Source: Rhabditoides inermis
Lineage: Eukaryota > Nematoda > Chromadorea > Rhabditida > Rhabditidae
NCBI GenBank assembly: GCA_963966185.1
Contig: CAWZYM010000301.1
Location: 1 to 64,000 of the forward strand
Length of the DNA stretch: 64,000 nucleotides
Reading direction: 5' to 3'
Positions 10,660-20,163 of the stretch are shown piece after piece. The notes under the pieces are model-generated. The model saw nothing but the letters and a program-made list of their open reading frames with translations. It made no database searches and was not told where the DNA came from. Position 1 is the first letter of the stretch. Every line of letters starts with the position of its first letter. Position numbers and translations under genes: made by a program.

Positions 10660-11914
10660 TGAAGGAGTTCGGAGTCGACGATTCATCCCTACTGACCCGT
10701 GACGACATCAGACTGGCGGGTAAGTTGAAAAGCTTGCTGATGATGGCCGAGGCGGGCGACACGGTGTGCGAGGTCGACGACGATCTGGTGGCGAGGGAGG
10801 ACGGAGAGGGAGACCCCGATTGGGATCCGAGCGCCGCGCATGCCCAAGAGAAGTTCTCCTCGCGCGTGGTAGACGGCCACATCCAGTTCCACGACAAGCT
10901 TGTTTGTTGTTTCTTTGTTGTTTGTCGTGCTCCAGGAGCCTAGGGGAGTGTTCCCGCAGAAGGGTCACCGCATGTTCAAAAATCTTGTGGTAAAGGCGGG
11001 GACCTCCCAGAGTCCTTAAAATCAATCAAAATGTCCTAACGAATCCAAAAAAACATGTTTGCGCAGGGTCTTTACAAATGTTTTCATGTGTCGCGCTCTA
11101 TTGATAAATTATCATTGGGTCAGATAGGGTGTGCGCAGAATGTCCGCCCATTTGGCCAGTTCGCGCATGTGCGCAGATTGTCCGTGCGCAGATTGTCCGC
11201 AAAATGGAGACTCGCGCGAGCGAGTGACAAGATTAGCCGGTGCGTAGAGTGTCCGCAAACTCAGAGTGTCCGGTAGGGCTCCCATATAATGACGAAGGCT
11301 CTCATGGTAGAGTGGTTCGAAGAGTGTGTTCATGTCAAAGGTACTCCGACCAAGAAGGTCATGTTGATTCATGGACGTCATTCCGTGATCATGACACAAT
11401 ATCAAACAGACAGTTCCTCGCAGGCACAGTGTGCAGGTGATGAACACCCCCGCAGGCGCCACCTCGCTCATCCAGCCGCTCGATCTCCCCTTCTTCCGTC
11501 CTTTCAAGTCGATGGTGCGAAAGATCAACAACCACGTACAGGTGAGATGATTTCGTATAGTACTGGAGTGAAGAGAGCAACAACTAATTTTGGTGACTGT
11601 TTTACTCTTGCAGATGCACGGCATCGACTTCAACGTGAGCTCACGCGACAACCTGCTTCTCGTCTATGCCATCGTCTTTGATCAGTTCTCGGCTCCCATG
11701 TTCAATACGTTCCTCCGCTACCCGTAGTTCAACGCTGGTTTCACTGACGCTCACCCCGGCCCCTTCTCGACTCCTCCGCAAGTCTACTTCCCGCTGGAGG
11801 TGGGTCCCTGTGAGACAGCTGGTTGTGGAGAGTTCTTCTACATGTGTTGTGCGCATTGCCAGGAGAAGCACTGTTTCCAGCATTTTGTGATTGATCATCA
11901 CAACCACTGTGAGT
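10660..11914 (+). pseudogene. Decayed DDE-superfamily transposase
   Basis: Fragments of a DDE endonuclease-type transposase. An N-proximal acidic exon includes LLMMAEAGDTVCEVDDD and EKFSSRVVDGHIQFHDK (about 10720-10900). A catalytic part follows at about 11289-11880: EWFEECVHVKG, a stretch where the usual Asp of the L-D-G-H motif reads His (MLIHGRHSV), then TPAGATSLIQPLDLPFF, characteristic of pogo/Tigger-like and related nematode DDE families. A C-terminal Cys/His cluster (CGEFFYMCCAHCQEKHC, then HFVIDHHNHC) could bind zinc. At least one in-frame TAG (near 11726) and a phase break near 11430 suggest it is inactive. The TIRs at 10231 and 12328 belong to it. Confidence 0.65.
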
Positions 11915-12704
11915 AGAAACCTTTAGGAGGCATTTTTGAGCTTGTTTGTTGTACATAGACAATTCCGTATATAATTGTACGTTGTCGGTTGTTATTGATT
12001 GTTACTTTATGGGATGTTCGTTCAATTTTTATTAAATTGTGTCAGTTGGTATCATGTTATTGTTATGAGGTTGTTAGTGATGTAGTAATAGCGATCGAAT
12101 AAACACAATTTTGCAAAAACAAAAAGTTCGTAGCCGGGATCGAACTACCCACTAGACCAACCGAGGTGAAGTCGGTCTCTCTTAAACACGTTATCGACCC
12201 GCAAAAGTTGAAAGTCTCAAAAATCGTCGAAACTTTACGGTAGGATTACGGTACTTCAACGTGCTCCGCAGCAAAAATGATCACAGACAACATTGATCAG
12301 TAGACCATCAGCTATCGACTGAGCCTAATTTAATAATAATAATAATAGTTTATCCATATGTTATCAATCATCAAACAGCACAAACATCCTAGTACCGGTT
12401 AAGAACAAAGGGTGGTTTGGCAGAGCGATGACTGCGACAGAACCTTTTGACACCCAAACGTGTATAGAAAAGGTCTGTCAATCTTAGAAACGGATGCAAG
12501 AACTTCTGAAGTTAGTAGAGAGAGAAAGCCAACTACGTCAGGACACTTCGTCGCCAGAGAGCAATAAAATTACATACGAGTGGGGTCATCTACAGTGAAA
12601 CGTGAGCGGTTGTGTGTGAAAAATGACATAAGTTCGTTTCTGAAGTCAATCTTTTTGAATTGGCATACTGTGGAAGAATCAAGGTTGTTCCAGTATTTTG
12701 TAAC

Positions 12705-15368
12705 TCAATATGTAATGAAACTCTGACCAAGGGTGGTTCGCGACGCACATGTGATTTTTAAACCATTTGAACGCAGCGAAGCAGATCTAGCATTCGGCAA
12801 AACCAGAAGAAATGGATTTTCTGCTTTTATATGACCATAAATAAAGCTGTGGACAATTCTCAAATCTGACAACACTCTACGAGTCCACAGTGTCTCAAGG
12901 GAAAACTTATGTAGCCGTTCCGCATATGATAGTTTAGGAGCAAGTAGTTTCGTGAACGATCTTTGCACCGTTTCAAGTTTATTACTCTGGGTGACATTGA
13001 AGGCTAAGAGAACCTCACTACCGTATTCGAGAACAGGACGAACCTTATACTTGTAAAAATTCATAAACAGAGACTCGTTGTGGTGGAAAGCCATTCTTAA
13101 AACACCAATTCTAGACGATGCTTTCTGTATTGTTCGTTTTATATGCTCGCCAGGATTAAGGTCTTGTGTGAGTGTAATACCAAGATCCTTAATCGATTCG
13201 ACACAAAGAATAGTATGACCATCGCATTTATAGATAGATTTTATTGCACCTTTGCCAAAATGTATCACATTGCACTTAGCAGTCGACAATGACAGTTGCC
13301 GCTCGTCAAGCCAATGGAATACACTATGCAAATCAGATTCAAGTAGATCGTGGAAGTTTATTATGTTTTGAGGAATAGACAACTTCATGTCATCTGCATA
13401 GAGATAGTACGAGCAGTGCTTTATAACAGAGCCGATTCCATTAATGTAAATCATGAAAAGTAATGGTCCTACAACACTTCCTTGGGGAACACCACTCAAT
13501 ACGGGAATCCAGTCAGATAGGCATGTACCCACTCTAACCGACTGAGTTCTTCCCGAGAGAAATAGTTGCAACCAGTACAGTGTTTTGCCATCTATCTTAT
13601 AAGATCTACAAACTTCCATTAAACGCCTATGTACTACTGAATCAAAGGCTTTCTTGATATCGAGATAAATAGAATCAACTGCTACTTTTTTTGACAAGTG
13701 AGAAACTAAATATCCAACATAATCAACCATTTGACTAGTCGTACCTCTTCCGTCAAGAAACCCATGTTGTTGTTTATTGACTATTCCATATTTCCAGAGA
13801 TGTGCACGTATGTTATAGCAAAACATTCTTTCGAACACTCTACTAACACAACATGTAAGAGTTATAGGTCTATAGTTGGTACATTTGCTTTTATCACCAC
13901 TTTTAAATACCGGCACTACGATTCCCTTTCTCCATATTTCAGGTATAACACCATTATGAAAACAATCCGAGAATATCAATGAGAGAGGGTGTGCAATAAC
14001 AGTTGCCAACGATTGCAGTACTATTGATGGAATTTCGTCCGGGCCTTGTGATATTTTTCGTTTAGTCCTTTTCAAATATTCATACACACAATGTGGGCTG
14101 AAGTCGACCTCAGAGATAGACTGGGCTCCAGGATAGTCAGGTAGATGGAATGGTTTGTTATTATCACGCGAAAATACAGATGAGAAGAACTCATTGAATA
14201 GAGTTGCTCTCTCTGAATCTCCCGATACTACACTGCCCGTACTATCTGTTAGATCTGGTATGGGGTCTACCGGTGTTAATTTAGATTTGACATATTGCCA
14301 GTATCTCGCAGGAGAGGAACTCTTGAGAATAAACTCTTCTCTCTCACGTACGCATTCTTTCACAGCTATGCGATACTCTTTGAGGAGACGTTTATAGTTC
14401 TCTATATCCTGCGTGGTACCGGAAGATTTCTGCTGCGCGTGTAACCTTCTCACTCTATTTTTCAGCTTTGACAGCCATTTTGGAAACTTTGGAGAATGAT
14501 CTTGTAGCACTGTAACTGTAGGAATACGGTATCGCATTGCATCTTTTATGATATCACAGAAGCGTTGGTATTTGTCATTTATGTTCGTCAACATGGAGAA
14601 TTCGGTAGACCAATCAACTAGCGCTAAATCTTGATTCATGGCACCGTAATCTCCTGTTCGAAAATCGAATACCGTCTTCTTGAACGTTCGCAGCGGATCG
14701 CAGCGCGTGGTAAATTCTGCCTCGACCGAACAATGGTCAGAATATGCTATCCCCAAGCGAACATTTTTCAAAAGAGTTCGGTCCGAGGTGAGAATTATAT
14801 CTAGAACGTTATTTCCGCGCGTCGGTTCTAGGACTAACTGATATAAACCCGAGGAATTGCAATAGTCTAGAAAACTCTGTGACAGAGAAGAGTCTGATGC
14901 CTGCGATTCCCACCGTATTCCAGGGAAGTTTAGATCACCAGCCATGAGAAGAGTGCCTTTAGGTTTTAAATCATCCATGAACTTAGAAAACATAGGAACA
15001 AAGGTGCGATCGTCTCCAGGTGGTCTATACACACCGACTATAACACACTCGCGCTTGTCTATCAAAACACGAACGGCTACTGCATCGAATGAGGGACACG
15101 TGTGGGCCGCGAGTAGTTTATGCTTTATGCGTGCGGGTATGCAAATGAGTGCGCCGCCACCACCCTTGTGAGAGCGAGAGACCGAGTGACATGTGTAATT
15201 GGGAAAAGATGGGACTGGGTCAGATCGACTCAGCCAAGTTTCACACACAACCAGTATTGAAAGGGGATTAAGGGACAAGTAATGCGAAAGTAAATGTAAC
15301 TTATTACGAATGGAACGAATATTGCACGAAAGAAGGCTCACTATATTGCTCTCTGTACATCTAGACAT
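12705..15368 (-). CDS. Retrotransposon ORF2: endonuclease-reverse transcriptase
   Basis: An uninterrupted 887-residue frame. The N-terminal third is an apurinic-type endonuclease: SCNIRSIRNK near residue 15, VCETWLS near 42, MAGDLNFPGIRW near 143 and YSDHCSVE near 209. The reverse transcriptase follows with NYRPITLTC, GFLDGRGTTSQ, IYLDIKKAFDS, SGVPQGSVVGPLLFMIYING and the catalytic YADDMKL. No RNase H domain is seen, which fits CR1 or Jockey clades. The protein makes the nick and the cDNA during target-primed insertion. Its ATG overlaps the ORF1 stop by 8 nt. With no stops or frameshifts, this copy is young or was recently active. Confidence 0.93.
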   Translation of the reverse strand: MSRCTESNIVSLLSCNIRSIRNKLHLLSHYLSLNPLSILVVCETWLSRSDPVPSFPNYTCHSVSRSHKGGGGALICIPARIKHKLLAAHTCPSFDAVAVRVLIDKRECVIVGVYRPPGDDRTFVPMFSKFMDDLKPKGTLLMAGDLNFPGIRWESQASDSSLSQSFLDYCNSSGLYQLVLEPTRGNNVLDIILTSDRTLLKNVRLGIAYSDHCSVEAEFTTRCDPLRTFKKTVFDFRTGDYGAMNQDLALVDWSTEFSMLTNINDKYQRFCDIIKDAMRYRIPTVTVLQDHSPKFPKWLSKLKNRVRRLHAQQKSSGTTQDIENYKRLLKEYRIAVKECVREREEFILKSSSPARYWQYVKSKLTPVDPIPDLTDSTGSVVSGDSERATLFNEFFSSVFSRDNNKPFHLPDYPGAQSISEVDFSPHCVYEYLKRTKRKISQGPDEIPSIVLQSLATVIAHPLSLIFSDCFHNGVIPEIWRKGIVVPVFKSGDKSKCTNYRPITLTCCVSRVFERMFCYNIRAHLWKYGIVNKQQHGFLDGRGTTSQMVDYVGYLVSHLSKKVAVDSIYLDIKKAFDSVVHRRLMEVCRSYKIDGKTLYWLQLFLSGRTQSVRVGTCLSDWIPVLSGVPQGSVVGPLLFMIYINGIGSVIKHCSYYLYADDMKLSIPQNIINFHDLLESDLHSVFHWLDERQLSLSTAKCNVIHFGKGAIKSIYKCDGHTILCVESIKDLGITLTQDLNPGEHIKRTIQKASSRIGVLRMAFHHNESLFMNFYKYKVRPVLEYGSEVLLAFNVTQSNKLETVQRSFTKLLAPKLSYAERLHKFSLETLWTRRVLSDLRIVHSFIYGHIKAENPFLLVLPNARSASLRSNGLKITCASRTTLGQSFITY

Positions 15369-16106
15369 TTGAAGTGCTACCGTCCGCGGTCAACCCTCCC
15401 TCCCCACCTCCTCCTTCAGCTCCGGCAACCGAGTCCGCGATCGCCGATCCACTTGCCGCACCGCCCGATGCACTCTTCCAGTAGTACAGATGCTCAATCG
15501 ACAGATCACGGACACAATACCTAGGCGCACAAATATCATCATTAACGGAACGGACATATCTACGAAGTTGCCTGTCACGCTCCCTCTCCAGGTACGTCTG
15601 GTCGTCCCGCGCGAAGTGTCCGCCCTTGTGTCCCAGCACCGTCTTGACTTCCTTCTTGTGGGCTTGGTCTCGGAGAACCACCTTAATCGGCCTGTAGCCG
15701 CTCTTCGTCTCGTCCTTCTTGATCGGCACGCGGAAAGCTTCGACAATGTTCGCCGAGGGCAGTCCGTTCTCCTCGAGTATGGTCTTCAAATCCGTCGTCA
15801 GCTGCTCCTTGGTCTCTCCGTCCAGCTCCGGCCTCCCAATCAACACGATGCGCGAGTCTTTCTTGTCTTTCTCACGATCCGCCTTCATTTTGCCAGAGCG
15901 CACGTACTCCTCGAATTCGGGGTGACGCGGCGCACGAGCGACAACGTGCGACAGGTTGTACACGTCGAAGCTCTTCTTCACGATCGTCTTCTCGATGTTC
16001 TGCTCCTTGATCTGCTCGTTCTCGTCGCGCACGTTCCATTTCTCCACCAGCGACTCCAAATGCAGGGCGATGATTCTCGATTGCCAGAGCGCACGTACGT
16101 ATTTGG
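15361..16106 (-). CDS. Retrotransposon ORF1 (5'-truncated)
   Basis: An open frame that is already open at the 5' junction of the element near 16106 and ends TADGSTSNV at 15361. It is highly charged, with EKDKKDSRIVLIGRPELDGE, RPIKVVLRDQAHKKEVKTVL and ERERDRQLRRYVRSVND. This is consistent with an RNA-binding ORF1 of CR1-like elements, although no zinc knuckle is visible. No Met occurs in the first 70 or so residues after the junction, so the true start has been lost. The reading frame upstream to 16266 continues through host or TIR sequence by chance. Confidence 0.75.
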
Positions 16107-16296
16107 TGCAATTCGGAGCGGATGACTTGAGACACTTTCCTAAATAGAGGGGGAAAACAGAGACAGATGAGAATCTAGCATATGTTTCGAGTACATTGCA
16201 GGCTGACCACCCGGCTTCACATTTCCACTTGGATCCTCCCAGAGTGGCCCAGTTCTTTCCACGCACATATGCAACTTATTTGCTCGCATTTGAGAG

Positions 16297-16550
16297 ATGA
16301 TGAAAGACTTCAAACCGACTTGCGCATACCGGGAGATTGTGAAGAGAGCGGAAGACGGACAGATGATGAAGGTGAGAGAGAGAGAGAGGGAAAGAGAGAG
16401 AGAGTGGGGGAGGGAGGGAGAGATGCACCGTGGAAGGGAGATGTTCTTTCAGGGTGTGAATTGCTCGCACATCATGTGCCCCCTTGGTTCAGTATGAGTG
16501 GAGACGCCATTCTACGCCTACTGTTGTGCCCCGTAAAGGCATTCCTTTTT
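16297..16550 (+). pseudogene. Lustrin-like 3' exons of interrupted Kunitz gene
   Basis: Two exons. One encodes MMKDFKPTCAYREIVKRAED and ends at a donor near 16371. A GA-tract intron follows, then an exon starting GVNCSHIMCPLGSV (about 16455). The next codon is TGA where paralogues have TGC (Cys); the sequence then continues VETPFYAYCCAP. The Cys pattern (C, then C x4 C x5 C, then YCC) is that of a Lustrin-type cysteine-rich repeat. These exons match the ends of the genes at 20164-21049 and 21214-22342, and are taken as the displaced 3' part of the gene starting at 9974. Confidence 0.7.
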
Positions 16551-16626
16551 ATTGTCGAGATTTAATACCGATAAAGCATCATCCAATAATGACAATGAAT
16601 CAAAACATGTGCACTTTTTTCCTCTC
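16484..16626 (+). repeat. Direct repeat flanking left arm, copy 1
   Basis: This segment (last-exon end plus 3' flank of a Lustrin-like gene, up to CGAATC) recurs in the same orientation at 19959-20099 with clear similarity. The two copies bracket the left arm of the inverted duplication. Confidence 0.75.
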
Positions 16627-16727
16627 GAATCAACACGGAACTGTTGGTACTTCTTCAGGCGCTTCTCCCTCTTCTGCCTATCCCTGCACATCGTATTCTC
16701 GAATCACTGAAACGAAACTTTCCCCTC

Positions 16728-16821
16728 TCTCTCTCTCTCCCTCTCTCTCTCTTTCTCTCCCTCCCCCTCTCTCTCTCGGTCTCTCTCTCTCTCCCCCCCC
16801 CCCCTCTCTCTCTCTCTCTCA
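16728..16821. repeat. (CT)n tract in left arm
   Basis: A CT-rich tract of about 95 bp near the outer end of the left arm. The right arm has a GA-rich tract at the mirrored position (23300-23373). Confidence 0.85.
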
Positions 16822-17090
16822 ACTCACTCATCCCGCACTGCAGCAGACAGCGTGTTGGTTCTGATTATGAGGAATGCGTACCAGCTACATATTGACGAGA
16901 TCGTTCCGCGCCTTCTGCTTCTCTCGCAGAGCCACCTTCCCACAGTCGTTCTCTGACCACCACTGCCGATCGAAATCGAATGGCGAAACTCTTATAATCG
17001 GAAATACCAATGACCACAGTTTCTCAGATATTTATTGAATGAACATGGGATCGACATTGGACATATGTTTATTCCAGTTTGTTCATATGC

Positions 17091-17738
17091 ATGCACCGAC
17101 GCCTAGCGACAGCCTCAGCAGCTGACGCCCCCGCCGCCCGACACTCGCCCACAGTACGCACGAAACACATCGAGTCACGCAGTTCTGCGACAGTACGGTA
17201 GGTGCACGGGTTACGGTAGATATGCGTGAACGCGGTGTACCGTATACTACGACAAGCTACAGTACTCTCTAACCATTGGCCATGATGACAATGTTGACGA
17301 GGCAGATAGTGCATAGAGCAGAGCTCATGCGGTCGTATTCTTGGGTGGTGAAAGAGATAGGTTTCTAGATTAGGATTGAAAAGGATAGAGAGGCACATGA
17401 AGGGTAGAAGGAAAGAGAGAGAAAGAAAGAGGGAGAGAGAGAGAGAGAGATGCACCGTGGAAGGGACGCGAGCGACTCCCTGGAATAGGCGCGCGCACCG
17501 GCCCAGCATCTCTGGAGATGGAATGACTCCTCTCCGCGGTCCGTGCTTGCGTGAGTATCACGCCATCCGTGCGTCTTCCACTCTTTCCCATCCGCGAGTA
17601 TCCACATGCAACTATGCGCGCGCACGATTGCTCTCGCATGTGTCACGACAGCATGCTTTTTGAAGATATGGAAACGAAGAAGACAACCTTGTGCAATTGC
17701 AAATGGTTTATGTCAGCCACACAGTCACACACATCTAG
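17091..17738 (+). pseudogene. Second gene of left arm, disrupted copy
   Basis: The left-arm counterpart of the gene at 22339-23021. It starts MHRRLATASAADAPAARHS and has the same exon plan. In the exon that begins MHRGRDASDSLE the next codon is TAG where the right arm has CAG. Before the last exon, the acceptor TGCAG of the right arm is TGAAG here. The last exon would end at TAG 17736-17738, overlapping the Kunitz gene stop on the other strand. Two lesions against none in the right copy make this the degenerate one. Confidence 0.5.
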
Positions 17739-19796
17739 AAGGCGCAGCAGTAGGCGTGCCAGGCTGTCTCGACGCAGTAGGAGTCGGTGGGACACATGCC
17801 GTCGGCACAGCGCAGCCCCTGAATGAGACAGTAGGCTCCGCCCCTCTTGCTCCGCCTCACTTGCCCCGCCCACCTTCAGTAGCTGGTCCGACCTTTCTCG
17901 CAGGACTGGGGTGCCGTAGTGACAGGTGTTTGTGAACTCTTTGGCGAACTCTAAACGAATAGACAACACGATGTGACGATGTATATCGCAAATCTGTCGG
18001 ATTACGTGAGTAAATACATGGTAATGAGTATTAGCATGAAGTAAAAATAACTCACTCTCGTACTTGATATCACAACAGGCGGCTCTTGTTATCCCAAATG
18101 CGTCGTTCTCTCTCACGCATTTGCCCCGCACTCCACAGAACTGTTCGGGCTCCTCCTAGAAACAGTCAACCAGTTCTCGGCAACAGTATCCAAAAGACAA
18201 GATGGTGTCGCACCTTTCCCTGTGAATAGTACCTGTACCATCCTCGCTGGCCCGACGAGCATCCCTTTCCAACGTCGGGATGGGTGTGATAGCGGATCGC
18301 GCTGCAGTGATTCAGTATTACCAGTCAATTTCAAGTCAAGAATGTCTCCAATCTCTCACCTCGATGTTGCGCACATGGGTATGTAGTCGAAGACTGGCAC
18401 TAAAAATATAGCACGTTGAAGAACAGTCGAAGAAAATCGAGAATAATGTTTGATAGGTTTACGTGATTTTTTTTCTTCGAGAGTTCCTGTTTGTGCAATG
18501 AACAAAAGTCTCTCTGGTGTGAGTAGTGCATGGTCGCGGCGCAACGACGTTGTTTCACGCGCGATTTTGTCTCTGCGTGTGGCCGTCATTCCATCACGCC
18601 ACGCTTTTCCCGAAATCACGCCGCGTGAAATGAACGCGCGGCAAAAGTCTCGAATTCGAGAATCCCGAAATAACGCTCGTGGTAGTTGGAGAAGTCAGAA
18701 AATCCCGAAACAACGCCGCCGCGCGTTCATTCGGGATTGGAGAGATGAAGCGACCGGTAGGCCGTGATAATTGGAAAATTATGCAATTTGTTTCGATAAT
18801 GCCACATGATTTGTCTCATTTCTCAACCTTCTCATTTATGAGAAAGGCAATGAGGAGGCCGTGCATGGGATGCAGGCGTCTCGAAATGACGCGCGATCCC
18901 GAACTAACGCTTTCGCAAATAAGGAAGGCTCGAGGTTTTATAGTGTTGTGAACAATTAGAGTAAACTGTATCGCGCACTAATAAACAAGTCCGAGAGCAC
19001 ACTACAGTTTAGTGAATGGTTCATTGACAATACACACGGATTGTCCACATAGACCATAAAACACACGCATTGTCCGCTTGCTTGATATTGCATTACAAAC
19101 GAAACACACAAACAGTCCGCAGCAAAATTCGCAAAGTGTAGTGGACACACAGTGTGTCCGTGTACTCGACACACAGTGTGTCCGCGTTTTTCGAGCCTCC
19201 ATAAGAATATACAGAACTTTTCAGAACACACGCTCTGTCCGAAAACACGCTGGGTCCGGAAAGGATCTCGAATGAGCGGCAGCGTGACATCACGCTTTGC
19301 CCGTCAAAAATCCCGAAACAACGCGCGCCGGTCAGCGCGCGTGGCATGGGCGTGCAATCACGCCGCTCATTTCTCGCATTCGAGAATCTCGAATCAACGC
19401 GCCGCGTTGTCTCGTCTCGAAATGACGACGCGCGTGATCGCGCGTTGCGCCGTGACCAGGCACTAGGTGTGAGTGTTCTAGAAAATCTGTACTCACGCAT
19501 TCCTTCCATGCACGCTTGATGGCTCGGGAAGACGTCATATGGAACGAGCGAGTTTTGGAAGCATCCGAGACTCTTGAACGCGTAGCACTCTCGGTGCAGA
19601 GAATCCGCGCGCCACTAAACCTTACTTCTCCCGCCATCCCTCCCTTTCTCTCACTGATTATGTACCATGATAGATGGCTGTTTCTCCGCGCATGCATATG
19701 TGTAGATGGCGCGGAGAGTAGGTTGACTGTGTCGAACCCGGCCACCGCCGCAACCGAAAGCACGAGAACAAGCAGGACGCCCATCGTTGAATGCAT
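17735..19796 (-). pseudogene. Kunitz/Lustrin secreted gene, left-arm copy
   Basis: A minus-strand gene with signal peptide MHSTMGVLLVLVLSVAAVAG. The next exon has ECYAFKSLGC and YDVFPSHQACME, the Kunitz-like pattern. Lustrin-like exons follow: GKGCSSGQRGWYRYYSQGK, FCGVRGKCVRENDAFGITRA with an ACC, TNTCHYGTPVLRE and GLRCADGMCPTDSYC with a final YCC. Compared with the right arm, exon 1 lacks one T (near 19711), which shifts the frame before the first Cys; the rest is open. A 942-bp hAT-like element sits in intron 2. It is annotated as a pseudogene for the 1-nt deletion alone. Confidence 0.65.
18524..19465. mobile_element. hAT-like nonautonomous element with 8-bp TSD
   Basis: 942 bp present in the left arm and absent from the right, so the empty site can be read directly. 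GGTGTGAG flanks it on both sides (18516-18523 and 19466-19473) and occurs once in the right arm. The ends are inverted repeats: TAGTGCATGGTCGCGGCGCA on the left and, read inward, TAGTGCCTGGTCACGGCGCA on the right. An 8-bp duplication and TAGTG ends are hallmarks of the hAT superfamily. No transposase frame is present. Inside are repeats of TCCCGAAA-AACGC and an array of TGTCCG motifs. Confidence 0.92.
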
Positions 19797-19956
19797 ACCG
19801 CCAGTCTCTCCCATATACCGTCTCCCCTACGTGCATTCGTTATCGCCGATAATTCTTCGCCGGTGCATTGCATTTGCGCCTATCGGAAGATGGCAAACGA
19901 TACATTGACATCGAAAATCATTTATTGTGCACATTGCTAGAAGGCATAGACTGCCG

Positions 19957-20017
19957 CTCGGTTCTATCTGCGTGGAGACGCCGTTCTACGCCTACTGTTG
20001 CGCCCCGTGAAAGCATC
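19957..20017 (+). pseudogene. Fragment of a Lustrin-like last exon
   Basis: The last 16 codons or so of a Kunitz/Lustrin gene: GSICVETPFYAYCCAP then TGA. Nothing upstream belongs to it, because the left arm of the inverted duplication ends just before it. It forms the start of the second direct repeat. Confidence 0.75.
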
Positions 20018-20099
20018 ACGTATCCTTGTCGAGATTGAATACCGATGAAGCATCATCCAATACTGACAATGAATCAAAACGTGCACTTTTTCCTCCCGA
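19959..20099 (+). repeat. Direct repeat flanking left arm, copy 2
   Basis: The same-orientation copy of 16484-16626. The shared run ends at CGAATC in both copies, right where the left arm begins on the other side. Confidence 0.75.
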
Positions 20100-20163
20100 A
20101 TCACGGGTGTATTGTTTAGATTGAACGGTGTTTGAACACAAACGTTTAAAAGAGCATCAACCA

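Larger units (their letters stand above)
12326..16106 (-). mobile_element. Non-LTR retrotransposon (CR1/Jockey-like)
   Basis: A minus-strand element with two ORFs, no LTRs and an (ATT)n 3' tail at 12329-12346. It sits inside the right TIR of the surrounding DNA transposon. The sequence ATTT occurs at both junctions and may be a short target duplication. ORF1 is already open at the 5' junction with no early Met, so the copy is 5'-truncated within ORF1. The 3' UTR is about 360 bp. A short 3' fragment of the same family lies at 2301-2386. Confidence 0.85.
10231..16140. mobile_element. DNA transposon with long TIRs, itself interrupted
   Basis: Long inverted repeats bound this element. The left one runs about 10231-10520. 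The right one is split: its inner part is at about 12108-12328 and its outer 36 bp at about 16105-16140. The outer end reads AAGTGTCTCAAGTCATCCGC and the inner part includes TAGGCTCAGTCGATAGCTGA. The split is explained by a retrotransposon inserted at 12326-16106: joining across it would give a right end that differs from the left by about one base at the junction. Internally the element holds a decayed DDE-type transposase. Both long repeats contain a tRNA-like segment. No clear target duplication was found outside the termini. Confidence 0.75.
16627..19951. repeat. Left arm of large inverted duplication
   Basis: This arm is the reverse complement of 21045-23470 over about 2.4 kb, counted without the 942-bp insertion at 18524-19465. 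Similarity is high but imperfect, with small indels and a different GA/CT tract length. It contains a Kunitz/Lustrin gene (-), a converging second gene (+) and a piece of a third gene at the outer edge. A spacer of about 1.1 kb with an intact-looking Kunitz/Lustrin gene separates the arms. Confidence 0.92.

Noticed and set aside
15490..16125. A plus-strand 211-residue frame
   Set aside because: It is the antisense shadow of retrotransposon ORF1.
9974..16550. A single working gene with a 6-kb intron
   Set aside because: The 3' part has an in-frame TGA at a conserved Cys position, and exon 2 loses its donor at the insertion border, so a broken gene is the simpler reading.
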